From: Elymus sibiricus
Lineage: Eukaryota; Streptophyta; Magnoliopsida; Poales; Poaceae
Direction: 5' to 3'
DNA: 64,000 nucleotides
Assembly: GCA_039707655.1 (NCBI GenBank)
Contig: CM077665.1
Span: 134,931,148-134,995,147, forward strand
Position numbers and translations under genes: made by a program. Positions 43,357 to 56,700 of the stretch are shown here, piece by piece (position 1 is the stretch's first letter; each line of letters starts with the position of its first letter). The notes beneath the pieces are model-generated. The model did no database searches. It saw nothing but the letters and a program-made list of their open reading frames with translations, and was not told where the DNA came from.

Positions 43357-44383
43357 TGATACGTCTCCAACATATCTATAATTTTTGATTGTTCCATGCT
43401 ATTATATTATTTGTTTTGGATGTTTTATATGCATTAATATGCTATTTTATATTATTTTTGGGACTAACCTATTAACCTAGTGCCTAGTGCCAGTTTCTGG
43501 TTTTTTCTTGTTTTTGAGTATTGCAGATAAGGAATATCAAACGGAGTCCAAACAGAATAAAATCTTCGCGATGATTTTTCTTGGACCAGAAGAAACCTGC
43601 CAGACTTGGAGATGAAGGCAGGAGACCTGCCGGGAGATCACAAGCCTGCAGGGCCCGCCCTAGGGGGGGCACCCCCCAGGCTTGTGGCCCCCCTACAGGT
43701 CCTCCAACCCTAATCTTCGGCCTATAAATTCCCAAATATTCCCCCAATACCAAAAAGAGACACGAAAATACTTTTCCGCCGCCGGAAGCCTCTGTTCCCG
43801 TGAGATCCCATCTTGCAGCCTTTTCCGGTAATCTGCCGAGGGGGATTCGATCACGGAGGGCATCTACATCAACTACATTGCCCCTCCGATGATGCGTGAG
43901 TAGTTCACCTCAGACCTTCGGGTCCATAGCTAGTAGCTAGATGGCTTCTTCTCTCTCTATGTTCTTCAATACCATGTTCTTCATGATCTTCATGGAGATC
44001 TATCCGATGTAATACTCTTTTGCGGTGTGTTTGTCGAGATCCGATGAATTGTGGGTTTATGATCAGATTATCTATGAATATTATTTGAATCTTCTCTGAA
44101 TTCTTATATGCATGATTTCATATCTTTGCAAGTCTCTTCAAGTTATTGGTTTGGTTTGGCCAACTAGATTGGTAATTCTTGCAATGGGAGAAGTGCTTAG
44201 TTTTGGGTTCAATCTTGCGGTGTCCTCACCCAGTGACAAAGTAGGGGTAGCGAGGCACGTATTTGTATTGTTGCCATCGAGGATAAAAAGATGGGGTTTT
44301 CATCATATTGCTTGAGTTTATCCCTCTACATCATGTCATCTTACCTAATGCGTTACTCTGTTCTTCATGAACTTAATACTCTA
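43357..44383 (+). repeat. LTR E: Athila-like Gypsy LTR, first 1027 bp, split by element F
   Basis: It starts TGATACGTCTCCAACATATC, abutting element B, and follows a common Triticeae Gypsy LTR past a TATA box (CCTATAAATT, 43721-43730) to ACTTAATACTCTA. There element F begins. The remainder should resume after F, outside the window. The same LTR start is seen at 5341 on the minus strand. Whether E is a solo LTR or a full element cannot be told. Confidence 0.8.
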
Positions 44384-47300
44384 TGCGATGCCCCCGGTTT
44401 AACCGTGCACTAATCATACACGCATTTATGCACGATCAAGGCCAGAGACTCGCTGGAAGGAATCACAACACAACACTAAACACAAATTAAAATAATTCAA
44501 GCTTCATATTACAGCCAGGGGCCTCGAGGGCTCGAATATAATAGCTTGAGTACAAAGTCAGCGGAAGCAACAACATCTGAGTACAGACATAAAAGGTAGA
44601 CAAGTTTTGCCTTAAGAAGGCTAGCACAATCATAAGCAGCGGATCGAAAGAGGCGAGGCCTCCTGCCTGGGAACCTCCGAACTAATCCTGGACGTCAAAG
44701 AAGTCTATGTAGTAGTAGGCTCCATCCTGGTAGTAGTGGTCTCCGTCGGGGTAGTAGTAGTCGTATACGGGGTGAACTGCATCCTGGGTCTCCTGGGCTC
44801 CGTCTTCTGATCGCGGCATCATATTAGGGGAAAAGAGGGAGCAAAGCAACGGTGAGTTCTCATCCAAAGTACTCGCAAGACTTACATCAGAACTATGCTA
44901 GATATGCACCAGTATCAAAGGAATGGGGCTATATCTTTGGACTAAACTGTAGAAATGCCAGAAGAGGGAAGAAGGCCTAGTCCTATTGAAGACTAGCATC
45001 TTCAGCGTCTTGCAGCATAAGACGAGAGTTCAGAGTAGCATATTTTAATTAACAGGGTTATAAGGTAGCAAGGCCCAGAGATTCTTCCTCGACTCCTTGC
45101 GAGAAAGCAATCCCGGAGCCAATAATTCAAGTAACAACATAAGTATCCAGTTCTAGTTATCATAGACCCGGATACTCTCTGAGCGTCCTTTACCGTGGAC
45201 ACAGCTAATTGATTAGTTTAACTTCCCTGCAAGGGTGCACAAACTTACCCAACACGCTCGATAAACTCTGGCCGGATACAATTTTCGGGTCACACCCGGC
45301 CTCGGCCGATCGACACGACGTAGTCCTTCCTAGGCTCAACAGAGAGGCCAGCACGCCGGTCTACATCCTAATAGCTCGGGATCTTGGGCCATCGCCCTTG
45401 CTATCCTGCACGTTACGCCATCGGCCAGTGTCAGTCCTAGCATGCCTTATTACAAGGACATGTTGACTGAGTCTTCTGTCTTCAAGTCCTCGATGACGAC
45501 GGTGATGAAAGCAGGGGCAACGACAATAGTAAAATGGGAGTCAAAGGGGGACACTATCCGTACCTATAATACAATATCATATGAAAGCAGGTATGAAAGC
45601 AGTATTCAAAAACAGGCTATGCATCGGAATAGGTACTTGTTTAAATACAGTAGTAAAATCTAATGCAAGCATGAGGGAGAAAGAATAGGTGATATCGGAA
45701 TGATCAAGGGGGTTTTGCTTGCCTTGTTGCTCTGCTGCAAAAGGCTGGTCGTCAGGGGCATAGGCGTACTCGGCAACATCGTCAGTCTCGGAGGCTACCG
45801 GAGAGAAGAGGCGGAAGAAACAATAAATACAAGCAAACAGATGCAACATGATGCATGACATGGCAATACGTAGTGCAAGGGGTAGTCTAATGCAGTACTA
45901 CATGTATCAGACGGAGCGGGAGAATATCTGACGATATTTCCCAGGTCTTTGGGTTTAGCAGACAGACGATCCGGAGGGGAAAAGTTCCATGTTCACCACT
46001 CTAGAAGCATGTGACAGATGAATGGACGGCATATTCGGATTCGTGGGATTTTTCTGATCAACTTTCATGTATAAAACTTTTTCATCCGAGTTACAGATTA
46101 TTTTCTATGATTTTTCAAAGTTTTAAAGAATTTTTGGAATTTATTCTATTTATTTAAATCAACATTATCCAGAACAGTGCAGACTGACGTCAGCATGACG
46201 TAATGGTGACATTAGCAGTCAACAGGACGGCTGACTGGTCAAACCTGACATGTGGGGCCCTCTTGTCATAGACTCTAACTTAATCCAGTGTTATATTAAT
46301 TAGCAGGTGGGGGTCCAATTGTCAGTGAGTCATTAGTCTAATTAACCAGTCTTATTAATCTAATTAACTATCTGACAGGGCTGGCCCACTGTCATATTCA
46401 CAGGGGGTCTGGGACACACCTGTCATTGACTGGTCAGCGCCCAGTCAGCCAGTTGACTAAGTCAACCGGCCAACCAGGGGCTCGGGGCCCACGGGTCAGT
46501 GACCCTGTGGGTGGCCCCGACCTAGCCAGGTCAGCGCCGGCCGGCGTTCGTCGCCGGAGGAGCTCCGACGAGCACCAGAGACGGCGAGGGGGCTCGGGAA
46601 TCGGTTGTGGTGGGTCGTTTCGCGCCTTTCTTGCTGCGTTCGAAAGCTGGACCAGCCGCCGTTCCATTCCGGCCATCAGGGTGAGCAGCGGTGGCCTGAG
46701 GCGTCGCCGGCGTCGAGGTTGGCGGAGGTGAGCTTTTGGCGGCGATGGCAAACGTCTAACCGATGCGTTTTCGAGCTAACTAACAGTGCAAATCGAGCCT
46801 ACTCAGTGCGTGGAGTCAAACGACGGCATTGGTTGGACCAAAAGGTCACCGAGTGGTCGCCGGAGACGAGCTCTTGCAGCGGTGGGTTCGGGCTCCGGTG
46901 AAAACGGGCGCTACGGCTACGGATTCGTCGAGAAGTGAGAGGGGAAAGGAGCAGGAGCTCACAGCGATTTTGCAGATGTGCTTAGCGGGCACGTGGGAGG
47001 CCTGGAGTAGCCGGAACCGTCGCCGGACCGCGACGGCGATCCGCGGAAGAAGATGCTCGTGGCCGTCGTTGCAGGGGCTCCGGGGCTTGGTCCAGCGGTC
47101 GAGGTGGAAGAGGTGGTCGCAGCGGAGCTCGTGGGCGTGATGGCAGGGCACAGGAGTGGCGGTGGCTGCGTCTTGCCGGCCTCCATGGCGGCGGCGGCGC
47201 TCGGCAGAGGTGCGGGCGAGCGATGGAGAGGGAGAGAGGAGCGTCGTTCTTATCCATCCACGCCAGCGGCAAAAGATCTAGTGAGGAGGGGGAGCCTGGC

Positions 47301-47888
47301 GAGCGCGCGCGCGCTCCCTGCTCGACAGCGAGCGAGGGGGAGCAGTGCGGGAGGAGGGAGACGACCGCGTTGGCGGGCTGGGCCGCACTGTAGAAGATGG
47401 GCTTAAGTGCACAGTCTGTTTTCCTATTTTCTTTCCTTTTCCTTTTTCTGTTTTCTTTTCCAGCACTTGTTTTAATTATTTTCTGCCATAATTCTTCACA
47501 GCAAAAATGTACCTCTTGGTCCAAATAATACTTGGCAATATTTTGCAATACCTCTCTAAGTTTGATGAATTTTCAACTCTGTTTGAATTTTCCACAGAAT
47601 TAAAGAGCACTTTTAAAATGCAAATTGGCTCTGTTTTGATGGTGGGGTCCACACCAACATCAAGGTGATGTTGTTTTCCTAAACAACATTTGTTTTGTGA
47701 TTTTTCACAAGTGGGCAACATTTTTCATATGCTGTTTGAGGATTTAATTTATCACAATAAAATTCAACGCCCTTTTAAAGAGGAATTTGAAAAGAGATTT
47801 GAAATCCAACATGATCATATCCTGTTTAGCAAAATAATTAGGCACTGATCATGGTCATCACTGTGCACCATTACATGGGGGTGTTACA
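44384..47888 (-). repeat. Left (outermost 3') LTR of array F, with deletions
   Basis: The LTR is 3505 bp, TGTAACACCCCCATG to GGGGGCATCGCA on the minus strand. Compared with the middle LTR it lacks about 480 bp near 45460, where CATG repeats meet, a smaller piece near 46300 and about 28 bp near 47245. It contains a GC-rich leader-like part (46500-47400) and two short minus-strand ORFs, at 44867-44682 (Tyr/Asp-rich) and 45861-45577. Confidence 0.85.
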
Positions 47889-47898
47889 ACTCTCCTCT
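47889..47898 (-). promoter_or_regulatory. Polypurine tract, left unit of F
   Basis: The minus strand reads TAGAGGAGAGT directly before the LTR start TGTAACACC. The right unit has the same tract at 57717-57726. Confidence 0.65.
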
Positions 47899-47924
47899 AC
47901 TAACAAGAATTCTCGTCCCGAGAA

Positions 47925-50900
47925 TTAAGAAGTAGAAGGGAATAGCTCGGGGTATTCTTCGCGAATATGATCCTCGCATTCCCAAGTGGCTTCATCTTCT
48001 GAATGATTTGACCACTGAACCTTGAGGAACTTGATAGTCTTCTGACGACTCTTTCGTTCAGTTTCATCAAGAATGCGTATCGGATACTCCTTGTAGGAGA
48101 GATCATCTTGCAGATCAAGCATCTCATAGTCCATTGCTCGTTGCGGATCCTTAAAGCATTGAAGCAATTGAGAAACATGGAAGACATCATGCAGGTGAGA
48201 GAATTGCGGTGGCAGCTCCAATTGGTAAGCCACTTGTCCACGTTTTGCGATAACGCGAAAAGGACCAATGTAGCGAGGAGCTAACTTGCCTTTGATACCA
48301 AATCGATGAGTGCCTCTCATAGGAGTGACACGCAGATAAACCATATCACCGGGGAGGTAATTAAGTCCCCAATGTTTGCGGTCATAACTGCTCTTCTGAC
48401 GTGACTGAGCCGTCTTAAGATTCTCTCGTACAATTCGAACTTGTTCTTCGGCTTGTTGAATGATGTCCGGACCAATGAGTGCACGTTCCCCAGTTTCTGA
48501 CCAATTCAGTGGGGTTCAGCACTTCTGTCCATATAACACTTCAAAGGGGGCCATCTTTAAGCTAGCTTGATAACTGTTTTTGTAGGAGAGCTCAGCATAC
48601 GGAAGAGATTCTTCCCACTTCTTACCAAATGATATGACACAAGCACGTAGCATATCTTCAAGCACGTGGTTAACTCGTTCAACTTGACCCTGGGACTGCG
48701 GGTGGTAAGCAGTGCTCCTGGTTATATGAGTGCCCAAAGCTTGTTGGAAACTCTCCCAGAACTTCAAGATGAAAATGCTGCCTCGATCTGAACCGATTTC
48801 CTTTGGAATGCCATGCAGTGAAACAATTTTGGAAATATACAAGTCCGCTAACTGACTAGCAGTGATAGTCTCCTTAACTGGCAGAAAGTGTGCAACCTTG
48901 GAGAATCTGTCAATGACGACAAAGATAGCATCATGACCTTTCTGTGAGCGGGGAAGACCAAGAATGAAATCCATCTGAATTTTATCCCATTACGATTCAG
49001 GAATAGGCAATGGTTGTAGAAGTCCTGCAGGTTTCTGATGTTCTGCTTTAACTTGACGACAAGTGTGGCATTCTTCAATGTACCGAGCAATATCTTTCTT
49101 CATGTTGGGCCACCAGTATCGCTGACGAATGTCGCGATACATTTTGGTGCTTCCAGGGTGAATAGACAATAGAGTGTCGTGAGCTTCTTTCATAACTTTC
49201 TGTGTCATAAGATCAAATTGGGGGACCACAAGACGATCCCTGAAATATAAAGCTCCATCTTCGCCTAAGGAGAAGTCCTTGACTTTCTTGGTTCCAATTT
49301 CAGCTATAATTGCATATAATCCCGTGTCCTTCCCTTGTGTAATTACAATAGCTCTGTGAAGGTCCGGTTCCACAAAAAGGTTATTGAGAAAACCTTTCGG
49401 TACAATGTGGAGATTCAACTTGCGTAGCTCTTCATGAAGACGGGGATTAGCTTTCTCAACCATGAAGTTGTTGCAATAAGATTTTCTACTCAAAGCATCG
49501 GCCATTACATTAGCCTTGCCAGGGGTATATGAAATACCGAAATCATAGTTTGTGAGGGATTCCATCCATCTTCGCTGACGGAGATTTAAGTCTGGTTGAG
49601 TAAACAAGTATTTCAGACTTTGGTGGTGAGTATAGATCTCGCAACGATTACCGAGAAGGTAATGTCGCCAATTCAATAGAGCATAGACCACTGCAGCTAA
49701 CTCGAGATCATGAACTGGGTAGTTCTCTTCATGAGGACGCAACTGTCTTGAGGCATAAGCAATTACTCTGCGCTCTTGCATTAGGACACAGCCTAATCCT
49801 TGACGAGAAGCGTCGCAATAAATGACAAAGTCCTTGCGAGAATCTGGAGGAGCAAGCACTGGTGCTGATGTAAGCTTGTCCTTGAGAGTCTGGAAACTTT
49901 CCTGACATTTGTCTGTCCATTCAAACTTAACACCTTTGTGAACCAGATTGGTCAGGGGCTTTGCAATCTTGGAGAAGTTCTCGACAAAGAGACGGCAATA
50001 GCTGGCAAGTCCAAGAAAACTTCTGACTTGCTTAACATTCTTCGGGGGAGCCCAGTCAAGAATAGCCTGAACTCGTTCAGGGTTGACGGCAATACCATCC
50101 TTGGAGATCACATGACCAAGGTAAGTCACTTCATTTAGCCAGAACTCACACTTAGAGAACTTTGTGTACAGTTGATGTTATCGAAGCCTTTCGAGCACAA
50201 GAGGAAGATGTTCGGCATGTTCTTCTTCATTCTTGGAATATATCAAAATATCATCCAGATATACCACGACAAACTTGTCGAGATAATCCATGAAGATATA
50301 ATTCATCAACCGAGAGAAGGTTGCTGGGGCATTTGTTAAGCCGAAAGACATGACGGTGTACTCGTATGAACCATAGCGAGTAACAAATGCTGTCTTTGGA
50401 ATATCTTCTTCACGAACACGGATCTGATGATAACCCAACCTCAAGTCGAGTTTAGAGAACACTGATGATCCAGCAAGCTGATCATACATGTCATTGATCC
50501 GGGGAAGCGGATATTTGTTCTAAATTGTTGCTTGGTTGATAGGTCGGTAATCTTGAACCAACCGATTAGTACCATCTTTCTTCTTGACAAAGAGAGAAGG
50601 TGCTCCCCAATCTGAGGAACTAGGACGAATAAAACCCTTGCGAAGCGATTTGTCGATTTCTTCCTTAAGTTCCAGAAGTTCATGAGGAGGCATTTTATAA
50701 GGCCGCTTGGCAATAGGGGTGGTGCCTGGTTTCAAGTCAATGACGAACTCGACTACTCTAGCAGGGGGAATGCCTAGAAGCTCTTCTGGAAACACATCTT
50801 GAAAGTCTCGAACCACTGGAATGCTTTCAATCCCCTCAAGAGGTGATGCATTCAATGCGTTCATACAATGTATCTGGGTCTCGGCATTTCGAACGAGACG

Positions 50901-52321
50901 AGCGGAATGAACCACTAACTCGTTGGATGGGTGCAGAAGATGCACGGTCTTAGTGGCACAAACGATTGAAGCACTATGTGCTATCATCCACTCCATTCCC
51001 ATGAGTAAGTCAATATTGGAAGACGCCAACACAATGGGCGAGATGAGGAACTCTAGTCCTTCGATCTCAACGGTGACGTTGGGACATATCATAGAGGTCC
51101 GATAATTACCCGCGGGAGTGGATACCATTATTTGAATGTCCATGTTCTCACACTTATGGTCATGCTTAGATGCAAATTCTTCCGACATGAATGAATGTGA
51201 TGATCCAGAATCAAATAAAACGGATGCGGGTATTGAGTTAACAAGAAGTGTACCCATTACAGTAGAAGGCTGGTCTTGAGTTTCAGCCATATCAGTATGG
51301 TTGGCTTGAGCACGAGTATAGGGAACTCTGGCATTGCTGTTGCGGGGCTGGTAATTCGGCATTGCAAGTTGTTTCTGACCCTGCCTGCAATCTTTAGCAT
51401 GGTGACCTGGACGGCCACACTTGAAGCACATTCCATCCTCAGGACGAGATGGTGGAGGCTGAGGTCCTCTTGGCGGCATTGCTCTTGGCTGTCATGGCGG
51501 TGGAGGGGGCAGACGAGGCGCCACATAGGATGGCCTCGGGGCATAAGCAGGTGGACGGTAACTGTTGGGGATCCAGATCCTTTGTTTCTGAGGACGTGAG
51601 GCCGAAGATGAACCCATGTCAGTTTTGCGCTTAGTGTGATCCTTGTACCTCTGCATGCCTGTCTCAATCTTGATGGCCTTATTCACCAAGGTGGCAAAAT
51701 CAGGGAAGTCGTGAGCTAGAAGAGCAAGGTGAACATCCGGGTGAAGTCCTTCACGGAATTTCTCCTGTCTGCGAGCATCAGTTGGCAGGTCCTCTTCAGC
51801 ATACGGGACAAGTCCAGAAATTCCCGCTGATAAGCGTCCACGGTCTTACTGCCTTGGGTAAGATTACGGAACTCTTGCTTCTTCCGGTCCATCATTCCTT
51901 GAGGAATGTGGCGAGCACGGAAAGCAGCTTGGAACTCTGGCCAAGTAACGATGGCGCCTACTGGCAGAGCATGCTTGTGGCTGGTCCACCACTGAGCAGC
52001 GGGACCTCTCAGAAAGTAGGCCGCATAGTTGACATGGTTGGCAGGGGGAACCATAGAAGATTCCAGTATGTGAGTAATGTCGCGAAGCCAGTCATCAGCA
52101 TCTAGCGGCTGAGTTGAGTTGTGGAAGGTTGGCGGGTTGAGACGCACAAAGTCCTGCAGTGACATTGCGGCTGGCTGCTGGTACATAGGGGGCCTCTGAA
52201 GTTTGTCCACTAGTCCTTGCATGAACTGGCGTTGAACTTCCATCTGCTGAATCATCCCAGTCATGTAATCAGGTGGCGTTGGTGCATTGCCAGCACGGCC
52301 ACTTCCTGCTGGTCTAACCAT
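47925..52321 (-). pseudogene. Gag-pol polyprotein, left unit of array F
   Basis: The start is ATG 52321 ([14 protein letters not shown]). Order: gag domain ([16 protein letters not shown]), CCHC knuckle [14 protein letters not shown] (about 51430), protease [11 protein letters not shown] (about 51215), RT with [11 protein letters not shown] (about 50255), RNase H ([16 protein letters not shown]), integrase (MDFILGLPRSQKGHDAIFVV, HPQSQGQVERVN) and a C-terminal chromodomain (KFLKVQWSNHSEDEATWE) to 47925. Breaks: one-base deletion near 51802, TGA 51492, TAG 50520, TAA 50178, TAA 48990, TGA 48516. Those at 50178 and 48516 also occur in the right unit. It would copy and integrate the element, with the chromodomain guiding it to heterochromatin. 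Confidence 0.85.
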
Positions 52322-52590
52322 CCTGCTAATTTATAACAGTGGTAGTTCAGTATTTGAGCAATAGCAAGGCAAGGATTCATTCATGAAGTAATCAACCACA
52401 ACGAAGGAAGTGCGATAAAATACATCATAGTAGCAAAACACGACTCAATGATCCATTCATAGGTATGTTACAAACCATAAGTCTGTTACAAATAGACGAT
52501 AGGTCCGGCATGAAAATACCTTAGACAAACTAGGCGGCACGCAGGCACGCGGTAGAGGGATACAACAACGGGCCATAGCGATAAGCTACA
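52322..52590 (-). other. Spacer between upstream ORF and gag, left unit of F
   Basis: A 269-bp non-coding spacer. The same spacer lies at 62151-62419 in the right unit with few differences. No motif stands out. Confidence 0.5.
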
Positions 52591-53388
52591 TCAACGTCGG
52601 GGACAACGAAAGTAGCCACGGAACTGCACATGACCCTGAATGTGAAACCTGGTGGCAGGGTCCTGCATCCCGTGCACACTCTAATGCATAATCTGCGTAT
52701 CAAGCGGGAGCGCAGGTCCACGTGCCGGAGTACGACCTCCAACCGCAGGCCACTCAAGACCTGGGGGAAACTCAGTCCGACGCGGGTGAAGAATGTACTC
52801 CGGATGCATCCCCGCAATGACTGCGGGCAACAACTGCTCCATAGCCTGATGAAGACGAGCTCGGGTGGCGTGCAGCTCGACGTTAAGAGCCCTGACAGTG
52901 CCATCCAGTGCCTCAGTGTACTGGACCAGAACATGTGGGTCGTAACGACGACTCACGTAGGGGGTGTAGACAGCAGTGTAGGATCGGTCGTTGCGCTGCC
53001 GCACGAAAGGGGTCAAGACCTCAGCGTCGGTGGCAGTGTCAACTCCAGCAGGAGCATACGTGATGTATCTGTATGCCGTCTCCTCCAAATAGGGGTTCGC
53101 CGCATGGAGACGAACAATAGCAGCATAGGTAGCATCCTGTACTGCCATCTCGACATTCACTCCAATGCCACGGAAGGTGTGCAGCTCAATGATGGAGATG
53201 TCCTGTCGATCCCAGATAACCATCTTAGCCTCATACTATTCCTAGTTGAACACGCGGTAGTCCTCGTAAACAGTGTACTTGGGGTACCAGCGATATCCCA
53301 GCTTCTTCAAGAGGCCGATCAGAATGGCTGGGAACCCAGTCGTATCGTGCGCGAAGGTCAGACGAACGATCTGCCTAGCGGGACGCAT
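52591..53388 (-). pseudogene. Upstream ORF (265 codons) before gag, left unit of F
   Basis: From ATG 53388 (MRPARQIVRLTFAHDTTGFP) to the stop at 52591-52593 one frame runs for 266 codons, stop included, with internal TAG at 53242-53244, 53236-53238 and 52681-52683. Visible parts: ILIGLLKKLGYRWYPKYTVY, VEMAVQDATYAAIVRLHA, ALNVELHATRARLHQAMEQL and a Pro/Gly-rich stretch (GGRTPARGPALPLD). No zinc finger, catalytic motif, signal peptide or membrane segment is apparent. The right unit has the same ORF with the same length and only one shared stop. I recall similar unnamed proteins in wheat Gypsy elements. Function unknown. TTACAG just before the ATG could be a splice acceptor. Confidence 0.55.
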
Positions 53389-53697
53389 CTGTAACAAGGA
53401 GATTCAAGATGTCAAGTGACAGTGCGTGCATCATAACTTCAAAGAAGACAATTTTAGACGAAACAATTCTCCGGTGGATGTGATCATGAGAACCTAATGT
53501 TAGAGTTAGGAAAATCTTTAACCTGAAAGAGAAGAGAGATCAGAACCCAGAGTAAGGATGAGGAATAAAAGATCCTAATACCACCCAATTGAGACGTGGG
53601 CCCGTAACCCACAACATCAGTGTTAGTAAAAGTTTTTCAATGTCTAGACTCAACTTCGGCCAAGGATGTGGAAAGGGGGCTACCAACAGGCAGTCGA

Positions 53698-53711
53698 CTC
53701 TGATACCAACT
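53698..53711 (-). promoter_or_regulatory. Primer-binding site, left unit of F
   Basis: The minus strand reads AGTTGGTATCAGAG directly after the middle LTR, an exact initiator-Met-type site as used by chromoviruses. The leader 53389-53697 between it and the upstream ORF is non-coding. Confidence 0.85.
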
Positions 53712-56700
53712 TGCGACGCCCCCGGTTTAACCGTGCACTAATCATACACGCATTTATGCACGATCAAGACCAGAGACTCGCTGGAAGGAATCACAACACA
53801 ACACTAAACACCAATTAAAATAATTCAAGCTTCATATTATAGCCAGGGGCCTCGAGGGCTCGAATATAATAGCTTGAGTACAAAGTCAGCGGAAGCAACA
53901 ACATCTGAGTACAGACATAAAAGGTACACAAGTTTTCCCTTAAGAAGGCTAGCACAATCATAAGCAGCGGATCGAAAGAGGCGAGGCCTCCTGCCTGGGA
54001 ACCTCCGAACTACTCCTGGACGTCAGAGAAGTCTATGTCGTAGTAGGCTCCATCCTGGTAGTAGTGGTCTCCGTCGGGGTAGTAGTAGTCATCGACGGGG
54101 TGAACTGCATCCTGGGTCTCCTGGGCTCCGTCTTCTGATCGCGGCATCGTATTAAGGGGAAAAGAGGGAGCAAAGCAACGGTGAGTACTCATCCAAAGTA
54201 CTCGCAAGACTTACATCAGAACTATGCTAGATATGCACCAGTATCAAAGGAATGGGGCTATATCTTTGGACGAAACTGTAGAAATGCCAGAAGAGGGTAG
54301 AAGGCCTAGTCCTATCGAAGACTAGCATCTTCAGCGTCTTGCAGCATAAGACGAGAGTTCAGAGCAGCATATTTTAATTAACAGGGGTATAAGGTAGCAA
54401 GGCCCAGAGATTCTTCCTCGACTTCCTGCGAGAAAGCAGTCCCGGAGCCAATAATTCAAGTAACAACATAACTTTCCAGTTCTAGTTATCATAGACCCGA
54501 ATACTCTCTGAGCGTCCTTTACCGTGGACATGGCTAATCGATTAGGTTAACTTCCCTGCAGGGGTGCACAAACTTCCCCAACACGCTCGATAAACTCTGG
54601 CCGGATACAATTTTCGGGTCATACCCGGCCTCGGCCGATCGACACGACGTAGTCCTACCTAGGCTCAACAGAGAGGCCAGCACGCCGGTCTACATCCTAA
54701 TAGCTCGGGGTCTTGGGCCATCGCCCTCGCTATCCTGCATGTTACGCCATCGGCCGGTGTCAGTCCTAGCATGCCTTATAACAAGGACCATGCGTTAACT
54801 CGGGCCACCCGGGCGCGAGTCGCTCAATGTGACATCTAAAGAGCTTTCGGGAGAATGTACGCCGTAGAGTGCCCATACTTTTTCCCGCATGGTGGTTAGT
54901 GCGAAAGAGGCCCGAGGCCTTCTCAGATCACATATCCAAACCCGTTACTGACTTTATAGTTTGCGGTGACGATCGGTCCCACCATCCCGTCGCCCCGTCT
55001 CGAGAACTTGTGGCAACGACAAAGTAGGTCCGGCCACGCCTCGTCTATATCCCTTGGATGCCTTACCGGCGCATCCCACCACATTTCACACACACGGGTA
55101 CCCTTGGGGCCGACCCGTCATTCACATATAATTCAGTAAAAAGTCATAGTGGCTGTGTGTCCGTACTCCAAGTGGATATCCGAGGAATCACTCTCGATGT
55201 ATCACACTCGGGGTATGTCAGGTGATGTGTCGGTAACTGCTTGTCAGTCATGTTACTGAGTCTTCTGTCTTCAAGTCCTCGATGACGACGGTGATGAAAG
55301 CAGGGGCAACGACAATAGTAAAATGGGAGTCACAGGGGGACACTATCCATACCTATACTACAATATCATATGAAAGCAGGTATGAAAGCAGTATTCAAAA
55401 ATAGGCTATGCATCGGAATAGGTACTTGTTTAAATACAGTAGCAAAATCTAATGCAAGCATGAGGGAGAAAGAATAGGTGATATCGGAATGATCAAGGGG
55501 GTTTTGCTTGCCTTGTTGCTCTGCTGCAAAAGGCTGGTCGTCAGGGGCGTAGGCGTACTCGGCAGCAGCGTCAGTCTCGGAGGCTACCGGAGAGAAGAGG
55601 GGGAAAAACAATAAATACAAGCAAATAGATGCAACATGATGCATGACATGGCAATACACAGTGCTAGGCGTAGCCTAACGCAGTTACACGTATCAGACGG
55701 AGCGGGAGAATATCTGACGATATTTTCCGGGTCTTTGGGTTTAACGGACAGACGATCCGGAGGGGAAAAGTTCCATGTTCACCATGCTATAAGCATGTGA
55801 CAGATGAATGGATGGCATATTCGGATTCGTGGGATTTTTCTGATCAATTTTCATGTATAAAAGTTTTTCATCCGAGTTACAGATTATTTTCTATGATTTT
55901 TCAAAGTTTTAAAGAATTTCTGGAATTTATTCTATTTATTTAAATCAACATTATCCAGAACAGTGCAGAGTGACGTCAGCATGACGTAATGGTGACATCA
56001 GCAGTCAACAGGACGGCTGACTGGTCAAACCTGACATGTGGGGCCCTCTTGTCATAGACTCTAACTTAATCTAGTGTTATATTAATCTAAACAGAGATTA
56101 ATTAGCAGGTGGGGTCCAATTGTCAATGAGTCATTAGTCTAATTAACCAGTTTTATTAATCTAATTAACTATCTGACAGGGCTGGCCCACTGTCATACTC
56201 ACAGGGGGTCTGGGACCCACCTGTCATTGACTGGTCAGCGCCCAGTCAGCCAGTTGACTAAGTCAACCGGTCAACCAGGGGCTCGGGGCCCACGGGTCAG
56301 TGACCCTGTGGGTGGCCCCGGCTTGGCCAGGTCAGCGCCGGCCGGCGTTCGTCGCCGGAGGAGCTCCGGCGAGCACCAGAGATGGCGAGGGGGCTCGGGA
56401 ATCGGTTGTGGTGGGTCATTTCGCGCCTTTCTTGCTGCGTTCAAAAGCTGGAGCAGCCGCCGTTCCATTCCAGCCATCAGGGTGAGCTACGGTGGCCTGA
56501 GGCATCGCCGGCATCAAGGTTGGCGGAGGTGAGCTTCGGGCGGCGATGGCAAACGTCTAACCGATGCGTTTTCGAGCTAACTAACGGTGCAAATCGAGCC
56601 TACTCAGTGCGTGGAGTCAAACGACGGCGTCGGTTGGACCAAAAGGTCACCGAGTGGTCGCCGGCAACGAGCTCTTGCGGCGGTGGGTTCGGTCTCCGGT

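Noticed and set aside
46426..47548. GC-rich open frames in the F LTRs (also 56227-57234)
   Set aside because: They occur on both strands, differ between LTR copies by out-of-frame indels and have no domain. They fit a GC-rich leader of the LTR.
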